Positions 1 through 8,614 of a stretch of 64,000 nucleotides of DNA are shown piece after piece; the stretch's first letter is position 1, and each line of letters opens with the position of its first letter. Location of the stretch: positions 62,001 through 126,000 of the forward strand of contig MAAM01000009.1 in assembly GCA_002162695.1 (NCBI GenBank), read 5' to 3'. A program made the translations under genes and the position numbers. The stretch comes from Cycloclasticus sp. 46_120_T64. Its GTDB lineage: Bacteria; Pseudomonadota; Gammaproteobacteria; Methylococcales; Cycloclasticaceae. The notes under the pieces were generated by a model. It was not told the DNA's origin. It did not search any database and saw only the letters and a list, made by a program, of their open reading frames with translations.

Positions 1-1199
1 TCAATGATATCGAAGGGCATGAAACCGGCGATTGTTTGTTGGTTGAAATAGCGACCTTGATTCGTTCTACTCTGGACGCTGATGCCTTTATTTCTCGTGT
101 AGGCTCAAATCTGTTTCAGGTGTTATTGAGTAAGACCTCCGAACAAGAGGCCTTAGATATCGCTGAGCGCCTTAGACTAAAGATTGATGAGTTTGACTTT
201 AAGGCGGGCAGCAATGTTTATAATGTTTCGGCGAGTATTGGGGTGGCAATTTTAGCGCCCATGAAAAAAATAAGGCGGCCGAGTGAGCTGATGTCAAAAG
301 CCGATCATGCTTGTTATACCGCGAAGACCTTAGGCAGAAATAGAGTGAATTTGTTTGAGGGTGAAAATGAACAGCTAGCTAGTTTACGAGATGATGCTCA
401 ATGGGTGCCGAGGATTAGACGAGCCTTAAGAGAGGATGCGTTTCAATTAGTGTTTCAGCCGGTTGTCAACGCGAGTGATGGGCATATTTCGCACTATGAA
501 ACGTTGTTGCGAATGATCGATGATAGCGGTGAGTTATTAAGCCCCGTGAAGTTCATTCCGGTTGCGGAAAGGATGGGCTTGATAAACCAAATTGATTTAT
601 GGGTGGTTTCTCACGTGATCGATTATATTGCTGGTTTAGATAAAGATCAGGAAGATGTTTGTTTTACGGTTAATTTATCAATCCATGCCCTACAAGGAGA
701 TTTTTTGTTGCCAGCGTTGCGGCAGAAACTAGAAACGAGTTGGATTTCTCCTGCGCGTTTAACCTTTGAAATTACCGAAACGGCGGCGGTCTCAAATTTT
801 GAAAAGACCCGAAAAATGGTGTCTAGGATACGGGCATTAGGCTGCCGGTTTGCTCTAGATGATTTCGGTGCGGGTTTTAGTTCATTTAATTATTTGAAGA
901 ACTTCCCTGTGGACTATTTGAAAATAGATGGGCAGTTTATTAATAACTTGGCGCTAGACCCGGCGGATCAAGTATTAGTGAAGTCGATGATCGATATTGC
1001 TCATAGCTTGGGTAAAAAGGCAATTGCCGAGTATGTGTCGAATCCTGAGATACTGAGGATCTTACAAGAGTTTGGTGTTGATTATGTACAGGGTTATTTG
1101 TTAGGTAAGCCAGAAAAGGAATTGTTGGCAGAAAAATACATTAGCTTACATGAGCTAATGAATCAGCCCTTGGATGTGAAGGAATTACTCGCCACCTAG
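1..1199 (+). CDS. GGDEF/EAL protein, 3' part; probable c-di-GMP phosphodiesterase
   Basis: The gene is cut by the left edge; the reading frame is already open at base 3, so the TTG/ATG codons inside are not the start. It begins late in a GGDEF domain whose signature is degenerate (RVGSNLF at 96-116 where RYGGDEF is expected), so this half is probably not a cyclase. The EAL domain that follows looks complete. The EAL motif reads ETLLR, followed by NLSIHAL, FEITE, LDDFGAG, LKID, an AEYV version of AEGV, and QGYLLG. These carry the metal-binding and catalytic acids, Lys and Gln of active phosphodiesterases. The inferred role is hydrolysis of cyclic di-GMP, perhaps with the dead GGDEF half as a GTP sensor. 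Any N-terminal sensor domain lies outside the window. Confidence 0.9.
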   Translation, partial: NDIEGHETGDCLLVEIATLIRSTLDADAFISRVGSNLFQVLLSKTSEQEALDIAERLRLKIDEFDFKAGSNVYNVSASIGVAILAPMKKIRRPSELMSKADHACYTAKTLGRNRVNLFEGENEQLASLRDDAQWVPRIRRALREDAFQLVFQPVVNASDGHISHYETLLRMIDDSGELLSPVKFIPVAERMGLINQIDLWVVSHVIDYIAGLDKDQEDVCFTVNLSIHALQGDFLLPALRQKLETSWISPARLTFEITETAAVSNFEKTRKMVSRIRALGCRFALDDFGAGFSSFNYLKNFPVDYLKIDGQFINNLALDPADQVLVKSMIDIAHSLGKKAIAEYVSNPEILRILQEFGVDYVQGYLLGKPEKELLAEKYISLHELMNQPLDVKELLAT

Positions 1200-1272
1200 G
1201 CATCGGTTTATGACATGATGGAGTTCGTGTTTCACGGGTTTTACTGTGACACTTTGTTAACCAGTAAACCTG

Positions 1273-3630
1273 ATGATGGCCAAGCCAAAAAGTAAACCGA
1301 AAAAAGCAAAAAAAAACCTTAGCCACAGTGCTGTTAAACAAGATCGTCGTTTATTCAAGCGCCTGTTTGCTTGTTTGTTGATAGGATTTTTGTTGGTTTT
1401 TTCCATCTACAGTGCTTACCTCGATAATATCGTTAAAACTCAGTTTGAAGGTAAGCGTTGGGAGTTAGCGGCGCGTGTTTATGCCAACCCGGTTGATATC
1501 TATCAAGGCTTAACACTCTCAGCTAGTCAGCTTGAGTCCTTATTAAATGATCTGCACTATCAATACTCTAACAAGCTCCCATCGACTGGAACATACTATC
1601 GTTCTGGCGATGTTTTTAGTATTAGAACACGGGGCTTTGAGTTTTTTGATGGTCGAGAAGCGTCCAGCCGTATTCGCATTCGCTTGCAAGATAATATGGT
1701 GTCATCGATAAGGAAGCTGGGTTCGGCTACCGATGTGGCTTTGCTGCGTTTAGAACCGGTGCAAGTTGGCAGTTTTTACCCCAAGCATAAAGAAGACCGC
1801 TTATTAGTAAAAATAAGCGAGGTGCCGCGAACCCTAATTGATGGCCTTATTACGATCGAAGATCGAGATTTTTATCAGCATTATGGGATATCTATAAAAT
1901 CAATTCTCCGTGCGCTTTGGGTCAATATTCAAGCCGGCGGCGTAGTTCAAGGGGGGAGTACGTTAACTCAGCAGTTGGTGAAGAACTTTTACCTGAGTTC
2001 GGAGCGGAGTCTTTGGCGAAAAATAAAAGAGGCCATGATGGCGCTGATACTGGAGTTTCGTTATCAAAAAGACGATATTTTAGAAGCGTATATTAACGAG
2101 GTGTTTTTAGGCCAAGACGGGGAGCGTTCGATTAATGGCTTTGGTATGGCCAGCGTATTCTATTTCAATAAACCGTTAATCGAGTTGAAGCCGCACCAGG
2201 TCGCTTTATTGGTGGGCTTGGTAAAAGGGCCGTCTTATTACGACCCACGGCGGCAGCCGCAGCGCGCGCTGAAACGTAGAAACCTAGTGTTGGGTGAAAT
2301 GGTCAGTGAGGGAGTGTTGCCGCCGCAACAGCGTAATATTGCTCAGCGTTATGGCGTCGATATTTCACCGATTAAGCGGCTCAGCAGTTCGCGCTTTCCG
2401 GCATTCTTAGACTTGGTGAAGCGTCAGTTAAGCCGAGACTATCAGGAGGAAGAACTGCGTTCGGATGGTTTGAATATTTTTTCCACCCTAGACTACAGTT
2501 TACAAACACAGGCAGAAAAAATATTTAAACAGACGCTGTATTCCTTGAATAAACGATACGGAATTGAACAAGGGAAACTGCAGGGCGCGATGGTTATTAC
2601 GCGTCGTGAAGGCGGTGAGGTGGTTGCCGTTATTGGTGATAGGAATCCCCGTTTCGATGGTTTTAATCGTGCCTTGGATGCGATTAGGCCCATTGGTTCC
2701 TTGGTTAAACCCGCAGTGTATTTAACTGCGTTATCACAGCCGAGTCGATATACCCTGACAAGTCTTATTGACGATAGCTCGATTAGTTTGAAACAGCAAT
2801 CGGGGGAGTTATGGCAGCCCCAAAATTACGATAAACAAGAACACGGTGCGGTTTCTTTGCGCAGCGCCTTGGCGCATTCTTATAATCTAGCGACGGTCAG
2901 GTTGGGGATGGCATTAAAGGTTCCGCGGGTGAAGAGAACCTTAGAAGTGTTAGGGCTACGGCGTCCGATCGAACCATACCCATCGTTATTGCTGGGGGCG
3001 TTATCGTTGTCTCCAGTGGAGGTCGCGCAAATGTATCAGACCTTGGCGGGGGAAGGGTTCTTCACCCCATTGCGCTCAATCCAGTCGGTGACGGCTAATG
3101 ATAATATGGCCTTGCAACGTTATGCTTTAAATGTGCGGCAAGTGGCTAACCCATCGGCGGTGTATTTACTCAATACGGCGTTACAAGGGGTGATGAACGA
3201 GGGTACCGGCCGCTCGGCGTATCAGTATTTGCCGGCAGATTACGGTTTGGTGGGGAAAACGGGTACCACCGATGAGTTGAGAGATAGTTGGTTTGCCGGT
3301 TTTAGCGGTGATTACCTAGCGGTGGTATGGCTGGGTAGGGATGACAATAAACCGTCAAAATTGACCGGTGCGAGTGGTGCCTTGAAGGTCTGGTCGAAAG
3401 TTATGCAAGCCATTTCTAAGCAGCCGGTACATTTAACCCAGCCCGATGATGTGGAGTATAGCTGGGTGGACCCTTTCGGCCGCCGAGCTAATGAGTTTTG
3501 TGCGGATGCTGTACAATACCCGTATATTAAAGGTTCGGCTCCGCTTGAAGACTCTCCTTGTGTCGGGGCTATCGGTGAAACCTTAGAGCGTGCAGGTAAT
3601 TGGTTTAATGATTTGATGAATAGCAGATAA
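1273..3630 (+). CDS. mrcB: Penicillin-binding protein 1B, bifunctional peptidoglycan synthase
   Basis: 785 residues, the usual length for class A PBP1B. A basic cytoplasmic tail (about 1-28) leads into one membrane segment (about 29-47). The UB2H-like region is followed by a GT51 glycosyltransferase domain with the EDRDF motif (E196-F200) and QGGSTLTQQ (about 226-234). The transpeptidase domain has S476-L-V-K479, S536-Y-N538 and K662-T-G, so all three active-site motifs are intact. It polymerises lipid II and cross-links the strands on the periplasmic side of the inner membrane. ATG codons at 1273 and 1276 are both possible starts and neither has a strong ribosome-binding site. The stop codon directly abuts the next gene, the lipoprotein that probably activates it. 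Confidence 0.96.
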   Translation: MMAKPKSKPKKAKKNLSHSAVKQDRRLFKRLFACLLIGFLLVFSIYSAYLDNIVKTQFEGKRWELAARVYANPVDIYQGLTLSASQLESLLNDLHYQYSNKLPSTGTYYRSGDVFSIRTRGFEFFDGREASSRIRIRLQDNMVSSIRKLGSATDVALLRLEPVQVGSFYPKHKEDRLLVKISEVPRTLIDGLITIEDRDFYQHYGISIKSILRALWVNIQAGGVVQGGSTLTQQLVKNFYLSSERSLWRKIKEAMMALILEFRYQKDDILEAYINEVFLGQDGERSINGFGMASVFYFNKPLIELKPHQVALLVGLVKGPSYYDPRRQPQRALKRRNLVLGEMVSEGVLPPQQRNIAQRYGVDISPIKRLSSSRFPAFLDLVKRQLSRDYQEEELRSDGLNIFSTLDYSLQTQAEKIFKQTLYSLNKRYGIEQGKLQGAMVITRREGGEVVAVIGDRNPRFDGFNRALDAIRPIGSLVKPAVYLTALSQPSRYTLTSLIDDSSISLKQQSGELWQPQNYDKQEHGAVSLRSALAHSYNLATVRLGMALKVPRVKRTLEVLGLRRPIEPYPSLLLGALSLSPVEVAQMYQTLAGEGFFTPLRSIQSVTANDNMALQRYALNVRQVANPSAVYLLNTALQGVMNEGTGRSAYQYLPADYGLVGKTGTTDELRDSWFAGFSGDYLAVVWLGRDDNKPSKLTGASGALKVWSKVMQAISKQPVHLTQPDDVEYSWVDPFGRRANEFCADAVQYPYIKGSAPLEDSPCVGAIGETLERAGNWFNDLMNSR

Positions 3631-4167
3631 ATGAATATAAAATTAATGTGTTTGGCTTGTTTGGGCTTACTCAGCGGCTGCGCAGACTTGTCAATGTATA
3701 ACCAAACGCCTGCTCCCATTGGTGGTTCGGCGCCGATGGAACAAGCCCCATCTCAGCGTGTGCCGGTGACGGTGAAAACCTTTCCACTGGATAGCGATAC
3801 GGTCAGTGATTACAGGCCGCAGCCTGAGATTCAGCGCAGCGTACAAAAACCGGCGGTTATTGCTTTATTGGACGGTGCTCAGCAGTTTAGTGCGCAAGGG
3901 CAATATAGTTTGGCTGCCGCCAAAATGGAACGTGCGATACGCATATCACCGAGGGACCCGCTGGTTTGGCATCATTTGGCAAAAATCCGCATCGCCCAGC
4001 AACAGTATGAATTAGCCATCAGTTTGGCGAAAAAGTCTAACCTATTAGCGGCCCATGACCGAATGCTACAACGTAATAATTGGTTAATAATAGCCGAGAG
4101 CTTTAACTACTTGGGGCAGACTGGATCGGCTAACAAGGCTCAGCAGCAAGCAGCACGTCTACTTTAG
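3631..4167 (+). CDS. LpoP-like TPR lipoprotein, probable PBP1B activator
   Basis: 178 residues. The N-terminus is a lipoprotein signal with lipobox LLSGC (Cys about 17), so the protein should be anchored in the outer membrane. A Pro/Gln-rich spacer follows, then helical tetratricopeptide-like repeats from about residue 70 to the end (pattern LVWHHLAKIRIAQQQYELAI). The ATG follows the mrcB stop with no gap, indicating translational coupling. In Pseudomonas aeruginosa the PBP1B activator LpoP is a TPR lipoprotein encoded beside the PBP1B gene and unrelated to enterobacterial LpoB. Position, lipobox and TPR content fit LpoP. The assignment is by architecture and context; sequence identity to LpoP was not measured. 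Confidence 0.7.
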   Translation: MNIKLMCLACLGLLSGCADLSMYNQTPAPIGGSAPMEQAPSQRVPVTVKTFPLDSDTVSDYRPQPEIQRSVQKPAVIALLDGAQQFSAQGQYSLAAAKMERAIRISPRDPLVWHHLAKIRIAQQQYELAISLAKKSNLLAAHDRMLQRNNWLIIAESFNYLGQTGSANKAQQQAARLL

Positions 4168-4168
4168 G

Positions 4169-4669
4169 ATGACGGCGACAAACATTTATTCAGTCGAGAA
4201 ACTGATTGAGCAAGCGAGGCAACTGGCGGCAGACTTTAAACAAATGACGGGTAAGCCCTTGCCGGGTGTTAGCAATGAGATCGCCGAGCACGATGCGGTG
4301 AAGTTGTTAGGCCTAGAGTTATGTGAGGACCGTAGCCATGGTTTTGATGCGAGGCGTGTATCAACAACGGTTGGACCGCAACGGGTGCAAATTAAAGCAC
4401 GGGCGATATTTAATGATAATTATCGCGGGCAGCGGCTGGGTCAGCTCAAGTTTGATAAAGAATGGGACTCAGTGGTATTGGTTTTAATGAATGAGCGTTA
4501 TCAGGCGTTTGAAATATTAGAAGCGAGGCGCGAAGAAATCGTCGATAATATCAATGATAACCCCAGTCGGAGCAAACGCGGGGCGATGTCGGTGGCAAAA
4601 TTTCGCAATATTGCGACTTTGGTTTGGACCCTAGAAGAGGGTTTGGATCGTGCGGCTTGGCATGATTAG
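4169..4669 (+). CDS. Uncharacterised protein, DUF6998-like, possible nuclease fold
   Basis: 166 residues, no signal peptide or membrane segment, so cytoplasmic. It starts one base after the lipoprotein gene stops. The layout resembles small conserved proteins I associate with DUF6998: an N-terminal helix, then VSNEIAEHDAVKLLGLEL, then GFDARR, VQIKAR, FDKEWDSVVLVLMNERYQAFEI, and a C-terminal ISKFRN-like end (here VAKFRN). The series E (in NEIAE), D (in GFDAR) and QIK mimics the E...D...(E/Q)xK order of PD-(D/E)xK nuclease folds. That reading is only an inference, and no activity can be assigned. It sits between a cell-wall activator and a DNA-repair helicase, so context does not decide its function. 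Confidence 0.6.
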   Translation: MTATNIYSVEKLIEQARQLAADFKQMTGKPLPGVSNEIAEHDAVKLLGLELCEDRSHGFDARRVSTTVGPQRVQIKARAIFNDNYRGQRLGQLKFDKEWDSVVLVLMNERYQAFEILEARREEIVDNINDNPSRSKRGAMSVAKFRNIATLVWTLEEGLDRAAWHD

Positions 4670-4695
4670 CTTACATTAAGTCTATAGGTATTCTT

Positions 4696-6633
4696 TTGCA
4701 CGATCTCGATTCTATCTTTGGCTCCGACGGTGAGCTGGTCAACCATATCAAAGGCTTTCAAGCGCGTGAAGGTCAACTATCGATGGCGAAAGCCATCGAG
4801 CGGGCGATAAACCAGCGGCGGCACTTGGTGGCCGAAGCAGGCACAGGTACCGGTAAAACCTTTGCTTACCTGATCCCGGCGATGTTATCGGGCAAAAAAA
4901 CCATTATTTCTACCGGTACGCGTAACTTACAAGATCAAATTTTTGAGAAGGATTTTCCTCTGGTACGTGATGCACTCAATGTGCCGGTGCAAGGGGCGGT
5001 GCTGAAAGGCCGGGCGAATTACCTATGTCTGTATCGCCTTGAGCAGGCGCAGCAGCAAACCATCGGTTTCGATAAGGAGTCGGCGACCCAGCTAGGCGAT
5101 ATTCAGCGCTGGTCACGGCAAACCCGTGAGGGCGATATTGTAGAGGTTGCTAGCGTAGCCGAAGACTCGCCCATTTGGCAGCAAGTCACCTCAACGGCGG
5201 ATAATTGTGTCGGCCAAGATTGCCCAATGCTGGCGGAGTGTTTTCCGATGAAAGCGCGGCGAGTCGCCCAAGAGGTAGATGTCTTAATCGTCAATCACCA
5301 CTTATTATGTGCAGATTGGTCGTTAAAAGATGATGGTTTTGGCCAGTTATTGCCTGAAGCTGAGCTGATTATTGTGGATGAAGCGCACCAGCTGATTGAT
5401 ACCGCCTCACGTTTTCTTGGGGTGTCGGTGAGTGCACGGCAAATCTTGAACTTATTGACGGATATCAGTAGTGAACAATTAAAGGTCGCTTCTGATATGC
5501 CGGGTTTGATCGACTTAACCCACGTGTTGAATGAGGATATACGCGAAATGCGCAAGCTGATGCCGGAGCAATCGCAAAAGGGTTCGTGGGTGGAGTTGGC
5601 TGAAATGGCTGGTTTTGTCGATGGCTTAGAGTGTTTGATTGAGCGTTTAGAAAAACTGTTTAATGTGCTCACCGAGGTGGCGGTACGCTCGAAGGGTTTA
5701 GAGGCGTGCTGGAAGCGTTGTGAGGATATTTTATTGCGGCTACGTTTGTTTACCCAGAGTGAGCAAAAAAACTGGATACAATGGTTTGAGTCATTCAACC
5801 GAACCTTCAGCTTTCATCGAACGCCTTTAGATATTTCGAAAACCTTTGCCAGTTTTGCGTTTGCTAGCGAGGCGAGCTGGGTATTTACCTCGGCGACCTT
5901 GTCGGTGAATAATAAATTTGATTTTTTTACCCAGCGTTTAGGTCTGCAAGACGCCGATAATGGTATGTGGGATAGCCCATTCGATTATGTTCATCAAGCC
6001 CTGATGTATGTGCCGGAAGGATTGCCTGAACCACGCGACCGGCACTATACGGAGGTGATGATTGAAAAAATCATCCCGGTATTGGAAGCCAGCGAAGGAC
6101 GGGCGTTTATCTTATTTACCAGTCACCGAGCGTTGCGCGAAGCGGCCAGCTTATTAATGGCGAAAACCGACTTTACTCTACTCGTACAAGGCGAACTGCC
6201 TAAGCAGCAAATGCTGGATAGATTTCGTAGTACGACACGAGCGGTACTGTTAGGCACGGCCAGTTTTTGGGAAGGGGTCGATGTGCGGGGCGACGCCTTG
6301 TCTTGCGTCATTATCGATAAGTTACCGTTTACCTCGCCAGGGGACCCCGTGACGAAGGCTAGGCTCGAGCATATGACCGCCAATGGCCAGTCGCCGTTCG
6401 CTGAATTTCAGCTGCCCTCGGCTGCGTTGACCTTAAAACAGGGTGTCGGGCGCCTCATTCGCGATGTTGAAGATACGGGCTTATTGGTGTTATGTGACCC
6501 GCGTTTATCCAGTAAGGCTTATGGCAAGGTATTCGTCAGTTCCTTACCCGCGATGCCGATTACCCAAGAGATGAAGGACGTGAACCGTTTCTTTCGTCGC
6601 ATCAATAAGAAAAAACTCAGTAAATTAGCATGA
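4696..6633 (+). CDS. yoaA: YoaA/DinG-family ATP-dependent DNA helicase
   Basis: 645 residues, XPD-like superfamily 2 helicase with an iron-sulfur cluster. Walker A is GTGTGK (K54), the DEAH box is D228-H231, and the four presumed 4Fe-4S ligands are C111, C171, C176 and C182. The later motifs SATL, FWEGVDV and QGVGRLIR (motif VI) are intact. The N-terminal sequence (FGSDGELVNHIKGF) matches YoaA more than DinG, which is longer. YoaA is known to interact with the DNA polymerase III chi subunit in E. coli and to help repair stalled forks. The best start is TTG at 4696; no nearby ATG gives the family N-terminus. The stop overlaps tsaB by four bases (ATGA). Confidence 0.9.
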   Translation: MHDLDSIFGSDGELVNHIKGFQAREGQLSMAKAIERAINQRRHLVAEAGTGTGKTFAYLIPAMLSGKKTIISTGTRNLQDQIFEKDFPLVRDALNVPVQGAVLKGRANYLCLYRLEQAQQQTIGFDKESATQLGDIQRWSRQTREGDIVEVASVAEDSPIWQQVTSTADNCVGQDCPMLAECFPMKARRVAQEVDVLIVNHHLLCADWSLKDDGFGQLLPEAELIIVDEAHQLIDTASRFLGVSVSARQILNLLTDISSEQLKVASDMPGLIDLTHVLNEDIREMRKLMPEQSQKGSWVELAEMAGFVDGLECLIERLEKLFNVLTEVAVRSKGLEACWKRCEDILLRLRLFTQSEQKNWIQWFESFNRTFSFHRTPLDISKTFASFAFASEASWVFTSATLSVNNKFDFFTQRLGLQDADNGMWDSPFDYVHQALMYVPEGLPEPRDRHYTEVMIEKIIPVLEASEGRAFILFTSHRALREAASLLMAKTDFTLLVQGELPKQQMLDRFRSTTRAVLLGTASFWEGVDVRGDALSCVIIDKLPFTSPGDPVTKARLEHMTANGQSPFAEFQLPSAALTLKQGVGRLIRDVEDTGLLVLCDPRLSSKAYGKVFVSSLPAMPITQEMKDVNRFFRRINKKKLSKLA

Positions 6634-7313
6634 AAATTTTAGCAATAGAAACGGCCACTGAAGCGTGTTCAGCAGCCCTACTCATCGATGGTGAGGTGAT
6701 TGAGCGTTTCCAAGTCGCGCCCCGTGAACACGGTAATTTGATTCTGCCGATGGTGGATGAGCTCATACAGGAAGCCGGTTTGTCGCTAGCGCAAATGGAC
6801 GCCTTAGCGTTTGGCCGAGGCCCAGGTTCTTTTACTGGGGTGCGGATGGCCACGGGGGTTATTCAAGGGCTGGCTTTTTCTGCTGATTTGCCGGTGGCGG
6901 CGGTATCGACCTTAGCGGCAGTGGCGCAACAAGTGGCGGCCGAGGCGGCAGGAAAAACCATTTATAGTGCGCTGGATGCGCGTATGGGCGAGGTTTACTG
7001 GTGTGAGTACCGGCAGCACAATGGTTATGTACAAGCCGTGTCAGATGAACGGGTCATTGCTCCCAATAAATTGCAGGTTGAATCGGCCTGTGCTGCGATC
7101 GGTATTGGTCATGGCTGGGATACCTACGGCGAGGAATTACGCAAAATAGTGCAAGCGGAGCAGTTAAACTTATTGCCTAAAGCCTTGCCTAGGGCTAGAG
7201 AAGTCGCTTTATTAGCGTTGAAAATGGTCGAAAGCGGGCAAATCGTTAGTGCAGAAAATGCATTGCCGGTGTATTTACGCGATAATGTCGCAAAGAAAAA
7301 GGCGCAACAATAA
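6630..7313 (+). CDS. tsaB: TsaB, tRNA threonylcarbamoyladenosine complex subunit
   Basis: 227 residues, ASKHA fold. The N-terminus MKILAIETATEACSAALL and the segment GRGPGSFTGVRM are signatures of TsaB (formerly YeaZ). TsaB is a partner and scaffold for TsaD in making the t6A base at position 37 of ANN-decoding tRNAs; it is not itself catalytic. It overlaps the yoaA stop by four bases, and yciO, a fold relative of the TsaC enzyme of the same pathway, starts three bases after it. The E. coli yoaA-tsaB (yeaZ) neighbourhood is the same. Confidence 0.95.
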   Translation: MKILAIETATEACSAALLIDGEVIERFQVAPREHGNLILPMVDELIQEAGLSLAQMDALAFGRGPGSFTGVRMATGVIQGLAFSADLPVAAVSTLAAVAQQVAAEAAGKTIYSALDARMGEVYWCEYRQHNGYVQAVSDERVIAPNKLQVESACAAIGIGHGWDTYGEELRKIVQAEQLNLLPKALPRAREVALLALKMVESGQIVSAENALPVYLRDNVAKKKAQQ

Positions 7314-7315
7314 GC

Positions 7316-7948
7316 ATGGCTCAATATTTTACAATTCACCCAGACAACCCGCAGCAGCGCTTGATCGCGCAAACCGTTGATATTATTCGTCGGGGCGGGG
7401 TGATCGCTTACCCAACCGATTCGTCTTATGCGCTAGCTTGCGGTTTAGGGAATAAGCAAGCGATAGAACGTATTCGAAAAATCAGACGGGTTGACGATAA
7501 ACACAACTTTACTTTGCTATGCCGTGACCTGGCGGATATCTCTACCTATGCGCAGGTCAATAATGATACCTATCGTTTACTGAAGGGGTTGACCCCGGGT
7601 GCGTTTACCTTTGTGTTAAAGGCGACCAAAGAGGTGCCCCGTAAATTACAGCACCCGAAAAGGAAAACCGTCGGCATTCGAGTCCCCGACAATTTGGTGG
7701 CGCAACAGATTCTTGAGTTGTTAGCCGAGCCGATGCTTACCAGTACCTTGATTTTGCCGGATGAAACGGAGGCGATTGCAGATCCTTTCGATATTAACGA
7801 GGCGTTGGGTAAGCAGTTAGACTTGGTGGTCGATGCGGGGGTTATTCCATATCAACCAACCACGATGGTGGTTTGGGATAATGACTTTCCGCAAGTGGTG
7901 CGTGAAGGCAAAGGTGAAGCTGACTTTATCGCGCGCAAGGACGATTAG
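7316..7948 (+). CDS. yciO: YciO-type Sua5/YrdC/YciO family protein
   Basis: 210 residues, close to the 206 of E. coli YciO. The YrdC fold is recognisable from GGVIAYPTDSSYALAC, then KIRRVDDKHNFTLLCRDL, LTPGAFTFVLKAT and KTVGIRVPD. The family binds ATP, threonine and bicarbonate to form threonylcarbamoyl-AMP. YciO is the divergent branch that is not the main t6A synthase in E. coli, so a separate tsaC gene is expected elsewhere. It lies directly after tsaB and just before an M50 protease, probably in one operon. Confidence 0.9.
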   Translation: MAQYFTIHPDNPQQRLIAQTVDIIRRGGVIAYPTDSSYALACGLGNKQAIERIRKIRRVDDKHNFTLLCRDLADISTYAQVNNDTYRLLKGLTPGAFTFVLKATKEVPRKLQHPKRKTVGIRVPDNLVAQQILELLAEPMLTSTLILPDETEAIADPFDINEALGKQLDLVVDAGVIPYQPTTMVVWDNDFPQVVREGKGEADFIARKDD

Positions 7949-7952
7949 GGCG

Positions 7953-8606
7953 ATGGGCGACTTGACAATATTGGAGCGTATTGCGGTATGGGCTTTGCCG
8001 GTTATTTTTGCGATTACCGTGCACGAAGTGGCGCATGGCTGGGTGGCGAATAAATTGGGCGATAATACCGCTAAGAAACTCGGGCGTTTAACACTCAATC
8101 CTATTAGTCATGTCGACCTGATCGGTACCATCATCGTACCGGCCGTTTTATTGTTTCTCGGTGGTTTTATGTTTGGTTGGGCCAAGCCGGTGCCGGTTAA
8201 CTGGAATAACTTAAAAAACCCGAAGCACGATATGGTTTACGTAGCGATTGCTGGGCCTATGGCTAATTTAGTGATGGCAATCATGTGGGCGGCTTTGCTA
8301 AAACTCGGTTATCTGATCAGTGGCGGTAATGAAGCGATATCCCTCGGGCTTATTTATATGGGGCACGCCGGAGTGATTATTAACTTGGTTTTGATGGTGC
8401 TTAATTTATTACCGCTATTACCATTAGATGGTGGGCGCGTGTTAGCGGGTTTATTGCCGCAGAAAGCGAGTTATCAGTTTAGTAAACTCGAACGTTTAGG
8501 TTTTCCATTGCTAATCGTTATAATTGCAACTGGGTGGTTGTCTAAAATATTGACGCCGCCCGTTTATTTTTTACAAACCGGCATTTTTAATGTGTTCGGT
8601 ATCTAG
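7953..8606 (+). CDS. Site-2 protease family (M50) membrane metalloprotease
   Basis: 217 residues when started at the ATG at 7953, five bases after the yciO stop. The upstream in-frame extension overlaps yciO and is rejected. The protein is nearly all membrane segments and carries the zinc-protease motif HEVAHGW (HExxH) in an early helix, with a late LPLLPLDGGRVLAG segment supplying the usual third ligand Asp. This is the short YwhC-like form without a PDZ domain. Members cut substrates inside the membrane; the target here is unknown. Such a gene immediately upstream of trpS is common in Pseudomonas and relatives. Confidence 0.88.
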   Translation: MGDLTILERIAVWALPVIFAITVHEVAHGWVANKLGDNTAKKLGRLTLNPISHVDLIGTIIVPAVLLFLGGFMFGWAKPVPVNWNNLKNPKHDMVYVAIAGPMANLVMAIMWAALLKLGYLISGGNEAISLGLIYMGHAGVIINLVLMVLNLLPLLPLDGGRVLAGLLPQKASYQFSKLERLGFPLLIVIIATGWLSKILTPPVYFLQTGIFNVFGI

Positions 8607-8614
8607 GAGGAAGT

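Noticed and set aside
3312-3719. 135-residue minus-strand ORF over the mrcB/LpoP-like junction
   Set aside because: Antisense to two clear coding regions, with no start signals or recognisable motifs.
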